Shown in pieces: positions 1 through 7,266 of a stretch of DNA of 52,143 nucleotides; the stretch's first letter is position 1, and every line of letters begins with the position of its first letter. Below the pieces are notes generated by a model. It was not told the origin of the DNA. It made no database searches and worked only from the letters and a program-made list of their open reading frames with translations. The stretch is from an uncultured Mailhella sp. (GTDB lineage: Bacteria; Desulfobacterota; Desulfovibrionia; Desulfovibrionales; Desulfovibrionaceae): contig CALUTB010000007.1 in NCBI GenBank assembly GCA_944323575.1, forward strand, positions 1 to 52,143. The letters are read 5' to 3'. The translations under genes and the position numbers were made by a program.

Positions 1-41
1 ATAACTGCCACATAGGCCAAACAGTAGAAAAAGATGCTCAT
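1..41 (-). CDS. N-terminus of an unidentified membrane protein (partial)
   Basis: The complement of the first bases reads a good ribosome-binding site (CAGGAG) followed seven bases later by ATG (codon at 41-39) and an open frame MSIFFYCLAYVAV that runs off the window edge. The residues are hydrophobic, as expected for the first membrane segment or a signal anchor. Only 13 residues are visible, so no family can be named. It is transcribed away from cobA-hemD, so the two genes share the upstream region 42-395. Confidence 0.5.
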   Translation of the reverse strand, partial: MSIFFYCLAYVAV

Positions 42-83
42 GGTTGTCTCCTGTCGCGTTGTCCGCCAACTTGCATCCTGACA

Positions 84-98
84 GGGGCAATCTGCCCC
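84..98. repeat. Short GC hairpin upstream of divergent genes
   Basis: GGGGCA (84-89) and TGCCCC (93-98) form a perfect 6-bp stem with a 3-base loop. It lies in the presumed 5' leader of the minus-strand gene that starts at 41. No function can be assigned from sequence. Confidence 0.3.
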
Positions 99-156
99 GG
101 CCATCATTTCCGCACCACGCTTCCAAACCGCCCGCCGCAGTGTCGTTTCAGAGATA

Positions 157-181
157 AAAGTATAAGGAATTATTATACTTT
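157..181. promoter_or_regulatory. Perfect inverted repeat, possible operator/promoter
   Basis: AAAGTATAA (157-165) and TTATACTTT (173-181) are a perfect 9-bp inverted repeat around a 7-base centre, in the AT-rich part of a divergent intergenic region. Read on the minus strand, 177-172 is a consensus -10 box (TATAAT) that could serve the gene starting at 41; no good -35 box accompanies it. A repressor site overlapping a promoter is plausible but unproven. Confidence 0.35.
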
Positions 182-244
182 AACAAAACGATCCCCTTTG
201 CCGGGGCGGCAGGACCGGCGCAAGGATGCACCGGAGGAAAGCTG

Positions 245-304
245 ATGAAGATTACACCAGCAGGCGCAAAAAAACAAGCCTGCGCCGGCAAGAACTTTCA
301 CTAG
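245..304 (+). CDS. Possible 19-residue leader ORF upstream of cobA-hemD
   Basis: A strong Shine-Dalgarno (GGAGG at 233-237) stands seven bases before an ATG that opens a 19-codon frame ending in TAG at 302-304. The peptide starts MKITPAGAKKQACAG. Its coding sequence contains a GCAGGC...GCCTGC inverted repeat. The spacing to the ribosome-binding site is ideal, so translation is plausible; it would be a small protein or a regulatory upstream ORF for cobA-hemD, 91 bases downstream. There is no run of one rare amino acid that would identify a sensed metabolite. Confidence 0.35.
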   Translation: MKITPAGAKKQACAGKNFH

Positions 305-395
305 GTCACAACGCGGAGGGGACGGACCGAGGAAAGTCTTGCTCCCTCACCTTTTAATAAGTACACTGCGCCTGAATTCAAGACCCGGAGGACGG

Positions 396-1916
396 ATGTA
401 CGTTTATCTCATCGGCGCAGGCCCCGGCGATCCCGGCCTGCTCACCTGCAAAGGCAGACAGGTTCTTTCCGAAGCGGATGTCGTCGTATACGACTATCTT
501 GCCGGCAGCGAGCTTCTCGCACTGACCCGGCCCGATGCCGAGCTTATCTATGTGGGCAAGATCGCCGGCAATCATGCCATGAAGCAGGGCGACATCAACA
601 AGCTGCTCATTGCAAAGGCGAAAGAAGGCAAGATCGTTGCCCGCCTCAAGGGCGGTGATCCCTATATTTTCGGCCGCGGCGGCGAGGAAGCCGAAGAACT
701 CGTGGACGCCGGCGTTCCCTTCGAGGAAATCCCCGGCATCTCCAGCTCGATAGCCGGTCCGGCCTACGCGGGCATTCCGCTCACACATCGCGCGTGGTCT
801 TCGTCCGTCACCATCATCACCGGTCATGAAGATCCCACAAAGCCGGGATCCGTGCACAACTGGAAGGCTCTTGCACGCAGCGCCTCCACACTGGTGTTTC
901 TCATGGGCATGAAGAACCTGCCCGACATTGCGGCGAAACTCATGGAATCCGGCATGGACGGTTCCACTCCTGCCGCTCTCGTCTACTGGGGAACCACAAG
1001 CAGGCAGCGTTCCCTGGCCTCCACGCTGGCCGAACTTCCCGATGCCGCCGTGCGCGAGGGCTTCAGCAATCCTTCGATCATTGTGGTCGGAGACGTGGTG
1101 CGACTCAAGGAGAAACTCGACTGGTTCGAAAAAAAGCCCCTCTTCGGACGCACCGTCGTCGTGACAAGAGCACGTGAACAGGCAAGCGACAGTGCGGCCC
1201 TGCTTGCCTCGAAAGGCGCTCATGTCATTCAGTTCCCCACCATCAGGATCATTCCCATGCCGGACTATGCGGAACTCGATGAGGCCGTCGGCCATCTTTC
1301 CCGTTACGGGTGGGTGGTGTTCACCTCGGTGAACGGCGTGCGTTTCTTCCGGCAGCGCCTTGCGGCTCTCGGCCTCGATGCCCGTGCCCTCTGTTCCGTC
1401 AAAGTGGCCGCCATCGGTCCTGCCACGGCGAAGGCCGTGGAAGCCATGGGGATCCGCCCCGATCTCGTGCCTTCCTCCTATGTGGCCGAAGGGGTGGCGC
1501 AGGCCATGCTTGCTCTCGGCATGAAGGGACAAAAAGTGCTTCTGCCCAGAGCTGCGGAAGCCCGCGACGTACTGCCCAGGGCTCTGAGCAAAGCGGGAGC
1601 CGAGGTGGACGTCATCGCAGCCTATGAAAACGTACCTTCCGACGAGAACCGCAGGCAGGTAATGGAAGCTCTGGAAGCAGGCACGCTCGACTGCATCACG
1701 TTCGGTTCCTCCTCCACCGTCCGCAACTTTCTTGCATCCATCCCGCTGGATGAGCTTAAAAAACATCCGGGAGTGCGGTTTGCGGCCATCGGTCCCGTCA
1801 CCGCGGACACCATGCGCAATCTCGGACTCTCAGTGGACATTCAGCCGGAGGCATTCACCATTCCCGCACTGGTGGACGCCGTATGCGCCGCCTTTGCAGG
1901 CAAGGAGCACGCATGA
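396..1916 (+). CDS. cobA-hemD: Fused uroporphyrinogen-III C-methyltransferase / uroporphyrinogen-III synthase
   Basis: Cytoplasmic bifunctional enzyme of tetrapyrrole synthesis. The N-terminal half (about 1-245) is an SAM-dependent uroporphyrinogen-III methyltransferase: it opens MYVYLIGAGPGDPGLLT and has the loops RLKGGDPYIFGRG and PGISSSIAGPAYAGIPLTHR. The C-terminal half (from about 251, LFGRTVVVTRAREQ) is a HemD domain that closes hydroxymethylbilane to uroporphyrinogen III. The product, precorrin-2, leads to siroheme and, through the Ahb enzymes at the other end of the window, to heme. The start at 396 is preferred over an upstream in-frame ATG at 339 because GGAGGA lies just before it and the family begins there. 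It overlaps purN by four bases (ATGA). Confidence 0.93.
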   Translation: MYVYLIGAGPGDPGLLTCKGRQVLSEADVVVYDYLAGSELLALTRPDAELIYVGKIAGNHAMKQGDINKLLIAKAKEGKIVARLKGGDPYIFGRGGEEAEELVDAGVPFEEIPGISSSIAGPAYAGIPLTHRAWSSSVTIITGHEDPTKPGSVHNWKALARSASTLVFLMGMKNLPDIAAKLMESGMDGSTPAALVYWGTTSRQRSLASTLAELPDAAVREGFSNPSIIVVGDVVRLKEKLDWFEKKPLFGRTVVVTRAREQASDSAALLASKGAHVIQFPTIRIIPMPDYAELDEAVGHLSRYGWVVFTSVNGVRFFRQRLAALGLDARALCSVKVAAIGPATAKAVEAMGIRPDLVPSSYVAEGVAQAMLALGMKGQKVLLPRAAEARDVLPRALSKAGAEVDVIAAYENVPSDENRRQVMEALEAGTLDCITFGSSSTVRNFLASIPLDELKKHPGVRFAAIGPVTADTMRNLGLSVDIQPEAFTIPALVDAVCAAFAGKEHA

Positions 1917-2587
1917 CCCTCAGGCTCGGCATTCTTGCATCCGGCAGCGGCACGAACGCTCAGGCCATGATCGACGCCGCAGAGACCGGAAAACTGGATG
2001 CGGATATCCGCATCATCATTGCCAACCGTCCCGGAGCGCCCGTGCTTGAACGTGCCGCAAAACACGGCATTGCTCATCTGTGTCTCGATCACAAGACCTT
2101 CCCCGATCGTGAGACCTTCGATCTTCGCATGGTGAAGGAGCTGCTTGCTGCCGGTGTGGATACCGTGGCTCTTGCCGGATATATGCGTCTTGTCACGCCG
2201 ACTTTTCTGGACGCCTTCCCCAATCGCGTTCTCAACATCCACCCTGCCGTGCTTCCGGCTTTTCCCGGCACGCACGGCGCGCGTGACGCATGGACGTACG
2301 GCGCCAAATTCAGCGGATGCACGGTGCATGTCGTCGATCCCGTCATGGACGGCGGCCCCATCGTCATTCAGGCGACACTGCCCGTACGTCAGGACGAAGA
2401 CGACGAGGCACTGCTGAACCGCATCCACGTCTTTGAACACCGTATTTACGTGCAGGCGCTGCAGTGGCTGGCCGAAGGGCGTCTGCACCTCGAAGGCCGA
2501 CGCATGCTGCTGACTCCGGCTTCAAGGCCTCTCGCCCCCCAGCCGGAGCTGGCGCTTGTCTGGCCGCCTCTGGAAGAAGGCTTCTGA
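1913..2587 (+). CDS. purN: Phosphoribosylglycinamide formyltransferase (GART)
   Basis: Cytoplasmic enzyme of purine synthesis that transfers formyl from 10-formyltetrahydrofolate to GAR. The 224-residue length is typical. The phosphate loop ILASGSGTNAQ lies near the start and the catalytic region LNIHPAVLPAFPGTHG holds the conserved Asn and His; the Asp is in VDPVMDGGPI. The start at 1913 overlaps the cobA-hemD stop and follows AAGGAG. The C-terminus (after about 205) runs past the usual core into a short proline-rich tail. Translational coupling to cobA-hemD is likely although the pathways are unrelated. Confidence 0.93.
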   Translation: MTLRLGILASGSGTNAQAMIDAAETGKLDADIRIIIANRPGAPVLERAAKHGIAHLCLDHKTFPDRETFDLRMVKELLAAGVDTVALAGYMRLVTPTFLDAFPNRVLNIHPAVLPAFPGTHGARDAWTYGAKFSGCTVHVVDPVMDGGPIVIQATLPVRQDEDDEALLNRIHVFEHRIYVQALQWLAEGRLHLEGRRMLLTPASRPLAPQPELALVWPPLEEGF

Positions 2588-2687
2588 TTTGTCCGTACCA
2601 TTCATCGCCGGGTCTTGCACCGGCCCGGCCCCACCACGCGCGGTATCGCCGCGCAGACACGGCTGTCTCTCAGCCGAGGGAGATTCC

Positions 2688-3134
2688 ATGAAAGCTTTTC
2701 GTTTTTTTGCCCTGTGCGCCGTGGTTGCCTGCCTGTGCATGAGTTCCCGGGCCTTTGCCGCCGAGGAGACTCCCGTCAGGACGGAACGTCGCACGCCCGT
2801 AGTCGTGGAATTCGAAGGCAACGACAACATAGGCGTCTCGCTGTCCTCCACTCTGCAGAAAAAGATCAACAGCTCCAATCCCGCCAATCCTGCGAGAGAA
2901 GCAAAATTCCGCATCCTTCTTTCCACGGCTGAGGAATTTCCCTCCCGTCCCGGCGTCGGCTCCGTCTACGCCGTCGTCTGGACCCTGTCTCTTTCCGAAG
3001 GCTCCATGGAATACTACCTCGTGAGGGATCTCGGCATCGTCACCCCCGATACCGTGGATGAGGTCGCCGACCGCATCGTCAGCCGCACGGACGGCGTCGT
3101 TGCCCGCTACGGCTACCTCGATCGCGACAAATAG
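2688..3134 (+). CDS. Small exported protein of unknown function
   Basis: A 148-residue protein with a clear signal peptide: MKAFRFF, then a hydrophobic core (ALCAVVACLCM) and an AFA cleavage site before EETPVR. The mature part has no motif I recognise; it alternates short strands and looks like a small soluble periplasmic domain (VVVEFEGNDNIGVSLSSTL, YAVVWTLSLSEGSMEYYL). The start at 2688 follows GAGGGAG and places the signal sequence at the N-terminus; a longer in-frame reading from 2556 lacks that logic. It sits 100 bases after purN and is followed by a terminator. Confidence 0.7.
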   Translation: MKAFRFFALCAVVACLCMSSRAFAAEETPVRTERRTPVVVEFEGNDNIGVSLSSTLQKKINSSNPANPAREAKFRILLSTAEEFPSRPGVGSVYAVVWTLSLSEGSMEYYLVRDLGIVTPDTVDEVADRIVSRTDGVVARYGYLDRDK

Positions 3135-3145
3135 ATTACCTTTCC

Positions 3146-3176
3146 CCCGGCGGAGAACTCCTCCGCCGGGTTCATT
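3146..3176 (+). terminator. Intrinsic terminator after the exported protein
   Basis: CCCGGCGGAG (3146-3155) pairs perfectly with CTCCGCCGGG (3161-3170) around a 5-base loop, followed by TTCATTT. It closes the cobA-hemD/purN/exported-protein run. The U-tract is weak. Confidence 0.65.
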
Positions 3177-3287
3177 TCCCTGCCGGCACGCTCCTGCCTT
3201 TCGCTCGGACCGGCAGATCAAGGTCTGCCGCACGCCGTGTCCGGAAGATGTCCACCATCCTTTCTTCCGAACGATCCCCGACTTCCC

Positions 3288-4283
3288 ATGCATGACTTTT
3301 CCCTTCGCTCGATCCTTACCTCCGTGCGGGAATGCTGGCATGACGGACACATCGTTGCCGTCGGCATCCTCCGTTTTCTCATTCCCATCGTCATTCTCGT
3401 CAAGGTGCTGGAAGAAAGCGGCCTCATTCCATGGCTGTCCATGCCTCTTCGTCCGATCATGGACCTCATCGGACTTCCGGCAGAACTCAGTCTCGCATGG
3501 ATATCCTGCATGCTGGTCAGCATGTACTCCGGACTCATGGTGCTCATAACCCTCGCCCCGCAGCTTCCGGATCTCTCGACGGCTCAGATGACGGTCTTCG
3601 GCGTTCTTGTGCTTATCGCCCACAGTCTCGTTCTTGAAGTCCGCATAGCCGGTCAGTGCGGCGTATCCATGCCGTTCCAGTTCTTCCTCCGACTTGTGTC
3701 GGGCATATTGGCAGCCTTCCTTCTTCATCTTCTGCTCGACGGAACCGGACTCCTGCAGGAAAAGGCCGCCATACTGCTTCCCTCCGAGGCCACGACAACC
3801 TGGAGCGCATGGCTTATCCAGCAGGCCGCAACAATCGCACAGATGTATATCATCATCTGTGCGGTCATGCTGCTTCAGCGCCTTCTCGACGCCCTGCGCA
3901 TTTCCGAACTGATGGGCCGCATACTCGGTCCGGCACTGCGCATGCTGGGCATCTCGCCGAAAGCCGTCTCCATCGTCATCATAGGCTTCACCATGGGCCT
4001 GCTCTACGGCAGCGGCATTCTCATCCGGAATGTGCAGCAGGGAACGCTCTCACGACGCGACACACTTTGCGCCATCTCACTGCTGGGGCTTTCGCATTCT
4101 CTCATCGAAGACACGCTGTTGCTTTCCCTGATTGGTGGAAGTCTCTGGGGCCTGCTCGGCTTCCGGATTGTCTTCACTCTGGCGGCAGGCGCAATAATCA
4201 ACGCCTTCTACCCTGCCCTGCAACGATTTGCAGGAGCAGACCACGAGGATTCCCATGAAGACACTATGGATCAATGCCGGTGA
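3288..4283 (+). CDS. Nucleoside recognition (gate) domain inner-membrane protein
   Basis: A 331-residue polytopic membrane protein with about eight hydrophobic segments and two gate-type modules (around GILRFLIPIVILVKVLEESG and FTMGLLYGSGILIRN), the pattern of the nucleoside-recognition family found in SpmA/SpmB and the FeoB gate region. Substrate is unknown; the family name is historical and does not prove nucleoside binding. The start MHDFSLRS at 3288 fits the first membrane helix better than an upstream in-frame ATG at 3237. Its 3' end overlaps lpxB by 29 bases, so the two are co-transcribed. Confidence 0.75.
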   Translation: MHDFSLRSILTSVRECWHDGHIVAVGILRFLIPIVILVKVLEESGLIPWLSMPLRPIMDLIGLPAELSLAWISCMLVSMYSGLMVLITLAPQLPDLSTAQMTVFGVLVLIAHSLVLEVRIAGQCGVSMPFQFFLRLVSGILAAFLLHLLLDGTGLLQEKAAILLPSEATTTWSAWLIQQAATIAQMYIIICAVMLLQRLLDALRISELMGRILGPALRMLGISPKAVSIVIIGFTMGLLYGSGILIRNVQQGTLSRRDTLCAISLLGLSHSLIEDTLLLSLIGGSLWGLLGFRIVFTLAAGAIINAFYPALQRFAGADHEDSHEDTMDQCR

Positions 4284-5400
4284 AATTTCCGGCGATCTTC
4301 AGGGCGGTGCGCTGCTTGCCGCCCTGCGCGACATGGCTCCGCACAACAGTCTGCGCGTCGTAGGCATGGGCGGTGACAATCTGGCCCGTGCAGGTCAGGA
4401 AAATCTTCTGCGCGTGGAGGAGCTTTCCGTCATGGGCATCGTCGAGGTCCTTGCCGCAATCCCCCGCGCCATCCGTATGCTTCGCCGCATACGCCGGGAC
4501 ATGGAACGCATACGCCCCGATGCCGTACTGCTCATCGATGCGCCGGAATTCAATTTCCGCGTGGCGAAGATCGCTCACCGGCTCGGTATTCCGGTCTACT
4601 ATTTCATTCCACCGAAAGTGTGGGCATGGCGTACGGGCCGCGTAAAATTTCTTAAAAAACATATTCGACGCATTTTTTCCATCCTTCCCTTTGAAGTGGA
4701 CTTCTACCATGCCAACGGCATGGACGTGACCTATGTTGGCAATCCTCTGGTCGACATGGTGAACTATGAAGGCATCAGAGACGTATCCCCCGTTGCTCAC
4801 CGCATAGGACTCATGCCCGGCAGCCGGCGCAAGGAAGTGGAATCCCTGCTGCCCGCCTTCGCCGGCGCGGCACAGAAACTCGTGCGGCAATTCCCGGATC
4901 TCGAATTTCACTGCATCCGATCCTCAAACTTCACGGAAGAATATATGCGCTCGTTCTGGCACTGCTCTCTTCCGCTCGTCATGCACGACGGCAGCGACCG
5001 CTATCGTCTCATGCGTACCTTCCAGTGCATCATGGCCGCTTCCGGCACGGCCACGCTTGAAACGGGACTGGCCGGCGTACCCACACTCGTAGCCTATAAG
5101 GTGTCCCCCCTCTCCTACTGGATTGGTCTTCACGTGCTGAAAGTGAAATGGATAAGCCTGACCAACCTCATCATGAACCGCAGTGTCTTTCCCGAGCACA
5201 TCGAAAAGGATGCCGATCCGGAACCGCTGGCCGCACGCATGGAAGAGTGGCTCCGTCATCCGGAAAAACTCAATGCCGTCGTTCATGATCTGGAAGAATT
5301 GAGAAAACGCTGCGGAGACTCCGGCAGCGCTCAGCGTGCCGCCGGAGCACTTCTCGCAGAACTGAACGCTCTCCCATCCGCGGCGACGAACGCCGTCTGA
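4255..5400 (+). CDS. lpxB: Lipid-A-disaccharide synthase
   Basis: Glycosyltransferase (family GT19) that joins UDP-2,3-diacylglucosamine and lipid X to form the lipid A disaccharide at the inner face of the inner membrane. At 381 residues it has the usual length. Diagnostic motifs are INAGEISGDLQGG at the N-terminus, IDAPEFNFR, PPKVWAWRTGR, YVGNPLVD, LMPGSRRKEV and the C-terminal ASGTATLETGLAGVPTLVAYK. The start at 4255 follows GAGGATTCCC and lies inside the end of the upstream gene. Its presence confirms an LPS-bearing Gram-negative cell. Confidence 0.96.
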   Translation: MKTLWINAGEISGDLQGGALLAALRDMAPHNSLRVVGMGGDNLARAGQENLLRVEELSVMGIVEVLAAIPRAIRMLRRIRRDMERIRPDAVLLIDAPEFNFRVAKIAHRLGIPVYYFIPPKVWAWRTGRVKFLKKHIRRIFSILPFEVDFYHANGMDVTYVGNPLVDMVNYEGIRDVSPVAHRIGLMPGSRRKEVESLLPAFAGAAQKLVRQFPDLEFHCIRSSNFTEEYMRSFWHCSLPLVMHDGSDRYRLMRTFQCIMAASGTATLETGLAGVPTLVAYKVSPLSYWIGLHVLKVKWISLTNLIMNRSVFPEHIEKDADPEPLAARMEEWLRHPEKLNAVVHDLEELRKRCGDSGSAQRAAGALLAELNALPSAATNAV

Positions 5401-5535
5401 ACGACGAACGACTTCAGCCGGAAATCCCATCGACACGGCAAGGCCATGAGTCAGGACCACCCGTAAAGCGGATGTCTTGTCCGGCTCCATAAGGGTTTGT
5501 CATTTACTCGCGCATAAGGCGTCGACTTGAACTTC

Positions 5536-5982
5536 TCAGGTCGGCGCACTGTCTTTTTCAACAGTCCAATCCCCATGTGCTTTGGCTCGCAGCCTGCTCC
5601 TGAAGGAGCTTTCCCTTCTTCGAATCAAACGGATCCATATATTTCTTGCACGTTCTTTTATCGGGCATGACATCTTCTCGGTCCGTTCCCGTATATATTT
5701 TCTGATTGCCGCTTCGTTCAAGCCTACTATGCTGATGCCATGCTCCACACTCCAGAATCTCCGATTGCCGTACCTGTATTTCAGCTGAGAAAATTTATCA
5801 AAAATCATCAGGGAACTCTTGCCCTTTATATATCCCATGACTGACGATATTGCATACTTGGGCGGCATCAGGACAAGCATATGCACAGGATCAACCATCG
5901 TATGCCCTTCAATAATTTCAATTCCCTTATGATTACAAAGCGGTCGTATGATTTTTCCCATCTCTTTTAGGTATAATCATTT
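5536..5982 (-). pseudogene. Decayed IS200/IS605-type transposase (TnpA, Y1 family)
   Basis: The readable minus frame (5961-5536, from MGKIIRPLCNHKGIEIIEG) matches the central and C-terminal TnpA pattern: GHTMVDPVHMLVLMPPKY, MGYIKGKSSLMIFDKF, YRYGNRRFWSVEHG and IRKYIRERTE with the nucleophile-position Tyr. The N-terminal region is missing: in frame, a TGA stands seven codons upstream, and the neighbouring frame still reads MIIPK, recalling the family's IPKYRR, so a frameshift or truncation occurred. The catalytic HUH motif is PVH, so the first metal-binding His is lost. I infer an inactive relic. The C-terminal tail reads through a small hairpin. Confidence 0.75.
5596..5609. repeat. Subterminal hairpin in the IS200-like relic
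   Basis: GCTCCT (5596-5601) and AGGAGC (5604-5609) form a perfect palindrome inside the 3' tail of the transposase relic. IS200/IS605 elements carry such subterminal hairpins at their ends, where TnpA binds; that this is the old right end is inference. Confidence 0.4.
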
Positions 5983-6052
5983 TAAGGTCCAGCCGCGTAG
6001 CCGGTGTCTTTCTGTCTCAGTCGCTTCCGTTCCCTCAACCTGAAGGCATTAA

Positions 6053-6083
6053 CCCAAAAAGCCCCCGGACACATCCGGGGGCT
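6053..6083 (-). terminator. Intrinsic terminator of rlpA
   Basis: AGCCCCCGGA (6060-6069) pairs with TCCGGGGGCT (6074-6083) over a CACA loop. On the minus strand the hairpin is followed by TTTTTGGG, so it ends the rlpA transcript. Confidence 0.85.
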
Positions 6084-6152
6084 TTCGCGCATCGTCATTG
6101 CGGCGTCTCTCACGCGCCGCACGGGCATTTCACCTTTTCCGAGGGCGAACGC

Positions 6153-6833
6153 CTATCTTGCGGCCACGACCTGAACGGCCGGGGCCATCGAGCTTTTCTC
6201 CGCAAGCATGATGCTGGCGCCGGGATGGGTAGTCGCCACGCGCACCAGCGCATCCTGCGATTCCTGGAAACTGGCATACGGACCGATGGCCATGACGCCG
6301 TCGCTGACGTGGAGCAGCGAAGCCGCGTCATACAGGCCCAGGCAGATGAGACGACGCAACTGCTGTGCCACAGCATCGGAGGAGGCCTGATCGTCCGTCA
6401 GCCTGACGAAAAAGGCCTGTGACCCTGACAGGGGATGTCCCTCGCGGTCTCCCACGATTTCAAGACTCACGCGGGAAAGACCGACCTCGCTGAGACCGAG
6501 GCTGTCAGCAGCCGCATACGACAAATCGATAATTCTGTTCTTGACATAGGGGCCGCGGTCATTGATGCGTACGATCACGCTTTTACCGCTGTCCATATGT
6601 TCCACTTTGACCAGTGTGCCGAGAGGAAGCGTACGATGAGCCGCCGTCATGGCGAACATGTCGAAGGCTTCCCCCGTAGCGGTAGATTTTCCATGATGCC
6701 AGGGGCCATACCACGAGGCCACACCCGACTGGAAAAAGGCATCCTGGCCATAAGCCGACGGCAAGGCAAGAAGCAGGCAAAGCAGCCATGCCCCCGCAAA
6801 CGCCATCAGACTTCGGTAGGAAGATGATGTCAT
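6153..6833 (-). CDS. rlpA: RlpA-like septal-ring lytic transglycosylase family protein
   Basis: A 226-residue secreted protein. Residues 1-29 are a signal peptide (hydrophobic LLCLLLALPSAYG). A double-psi beta-barrel domain follows (about 36-115): SGVASWYGPWHHGKSTATGE, AAHRTLPLGTLVKV and VRINDRGPYVKNRIIDLS, which carry the conserved His and Asp of the family. The C-terminal 80 residues (FFVRLTDDQASS..., AIGPYASFQESQDALVRV) resemble a SPOR domain, which binds denuded glycan at the septum. There is no lipobox Cys, so it should be soluble periplasmic. The start at 6833 is set by the signal peptide; upstream in-frame residues lack coding character. Confidence 0.88.
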   Translation of the reverse strand: MTSSSYRSLMAFAGAWLLCLLLALPSAYGQDAFFQSGVASWYGPWHHGKSTATGEAFDMFAMTAAHRTLPLGTLVKVEHMDSGKSVIVRINDRGPYVKNRIIDLSYAAADSLGLSEVGLSRVSLEIVGDREGHPLSGSQAFFVRLTDDQASSDAVAQQLRRLICLGLYDAASLLHVSDGVMAIGPYASFQESQDALVRVATTHPGASIMLAEKSSMAPAVQVVAAR

Positions 6834-7266
6834 GCAGACTCCGGGTTGAGATGAAGTCACGCCGCCGATCTGTCTGCGATCCTGGCAGCGTGGAGCGGAA
6901 ATCGCCCTTTTTCCTCTGTCCGCCGCGATCACTCCCGGAACGGGGCGCGGCTCCGATGCGCGAAGACAAGCCGAAAGTCCATCCTGCAGGGCCTCGGGAG
7001 AACGGAGGAAAACGACGGCATTGATGAAGTTCCGAAAACGGCATCGATACCGTACACGTCTCATAGGGACGCAAGTATCTCATCCGGCAGGACTTATGTC
7101 AAGCAGGCCTGTACAATACCTCGATTTCTCCTCCAACTCTATAATATTCTTCTGTATGATTCCGTTATTTTTCACCTTCCATCCGATGGGCGGCCGCCTT
7201 CGACAGCTTGCGTGCGGATGCCTGTCGTACTACTATGAAACACCATTTTCTGCCGCAGGTACCGCC
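6834..7266. other. Divergent intergenic region rlpA / large membrane protein
   Basis: These 433 bases separate divergent genes. On the plus strand TATAAT at 7140-7145 is a possible -10 box for the downstream gene but lacks a recognisable -35. In-frame ATGs exist at 7021 and 7024, but the translated stretch before 7267 is unlike the rest of the protein. No RNA gene or clear operator was seen. Confidence 0.3.

Noticed and set aside
325-345. RNase P-like GAGGAAAGTC before cobA-hemD
   Set aside because: The match is only ten bases, no P1-P4 arrangement can be drawn and there is no room for a 350-base RNA before the gene.
378-1766. 462-codon open frame antisense to cobA-hemD
   Set aside because: Shadow of a well-supported gene; the composition is rich in His, Gly and Arg as expected from reverse reading of GC-rich codons.
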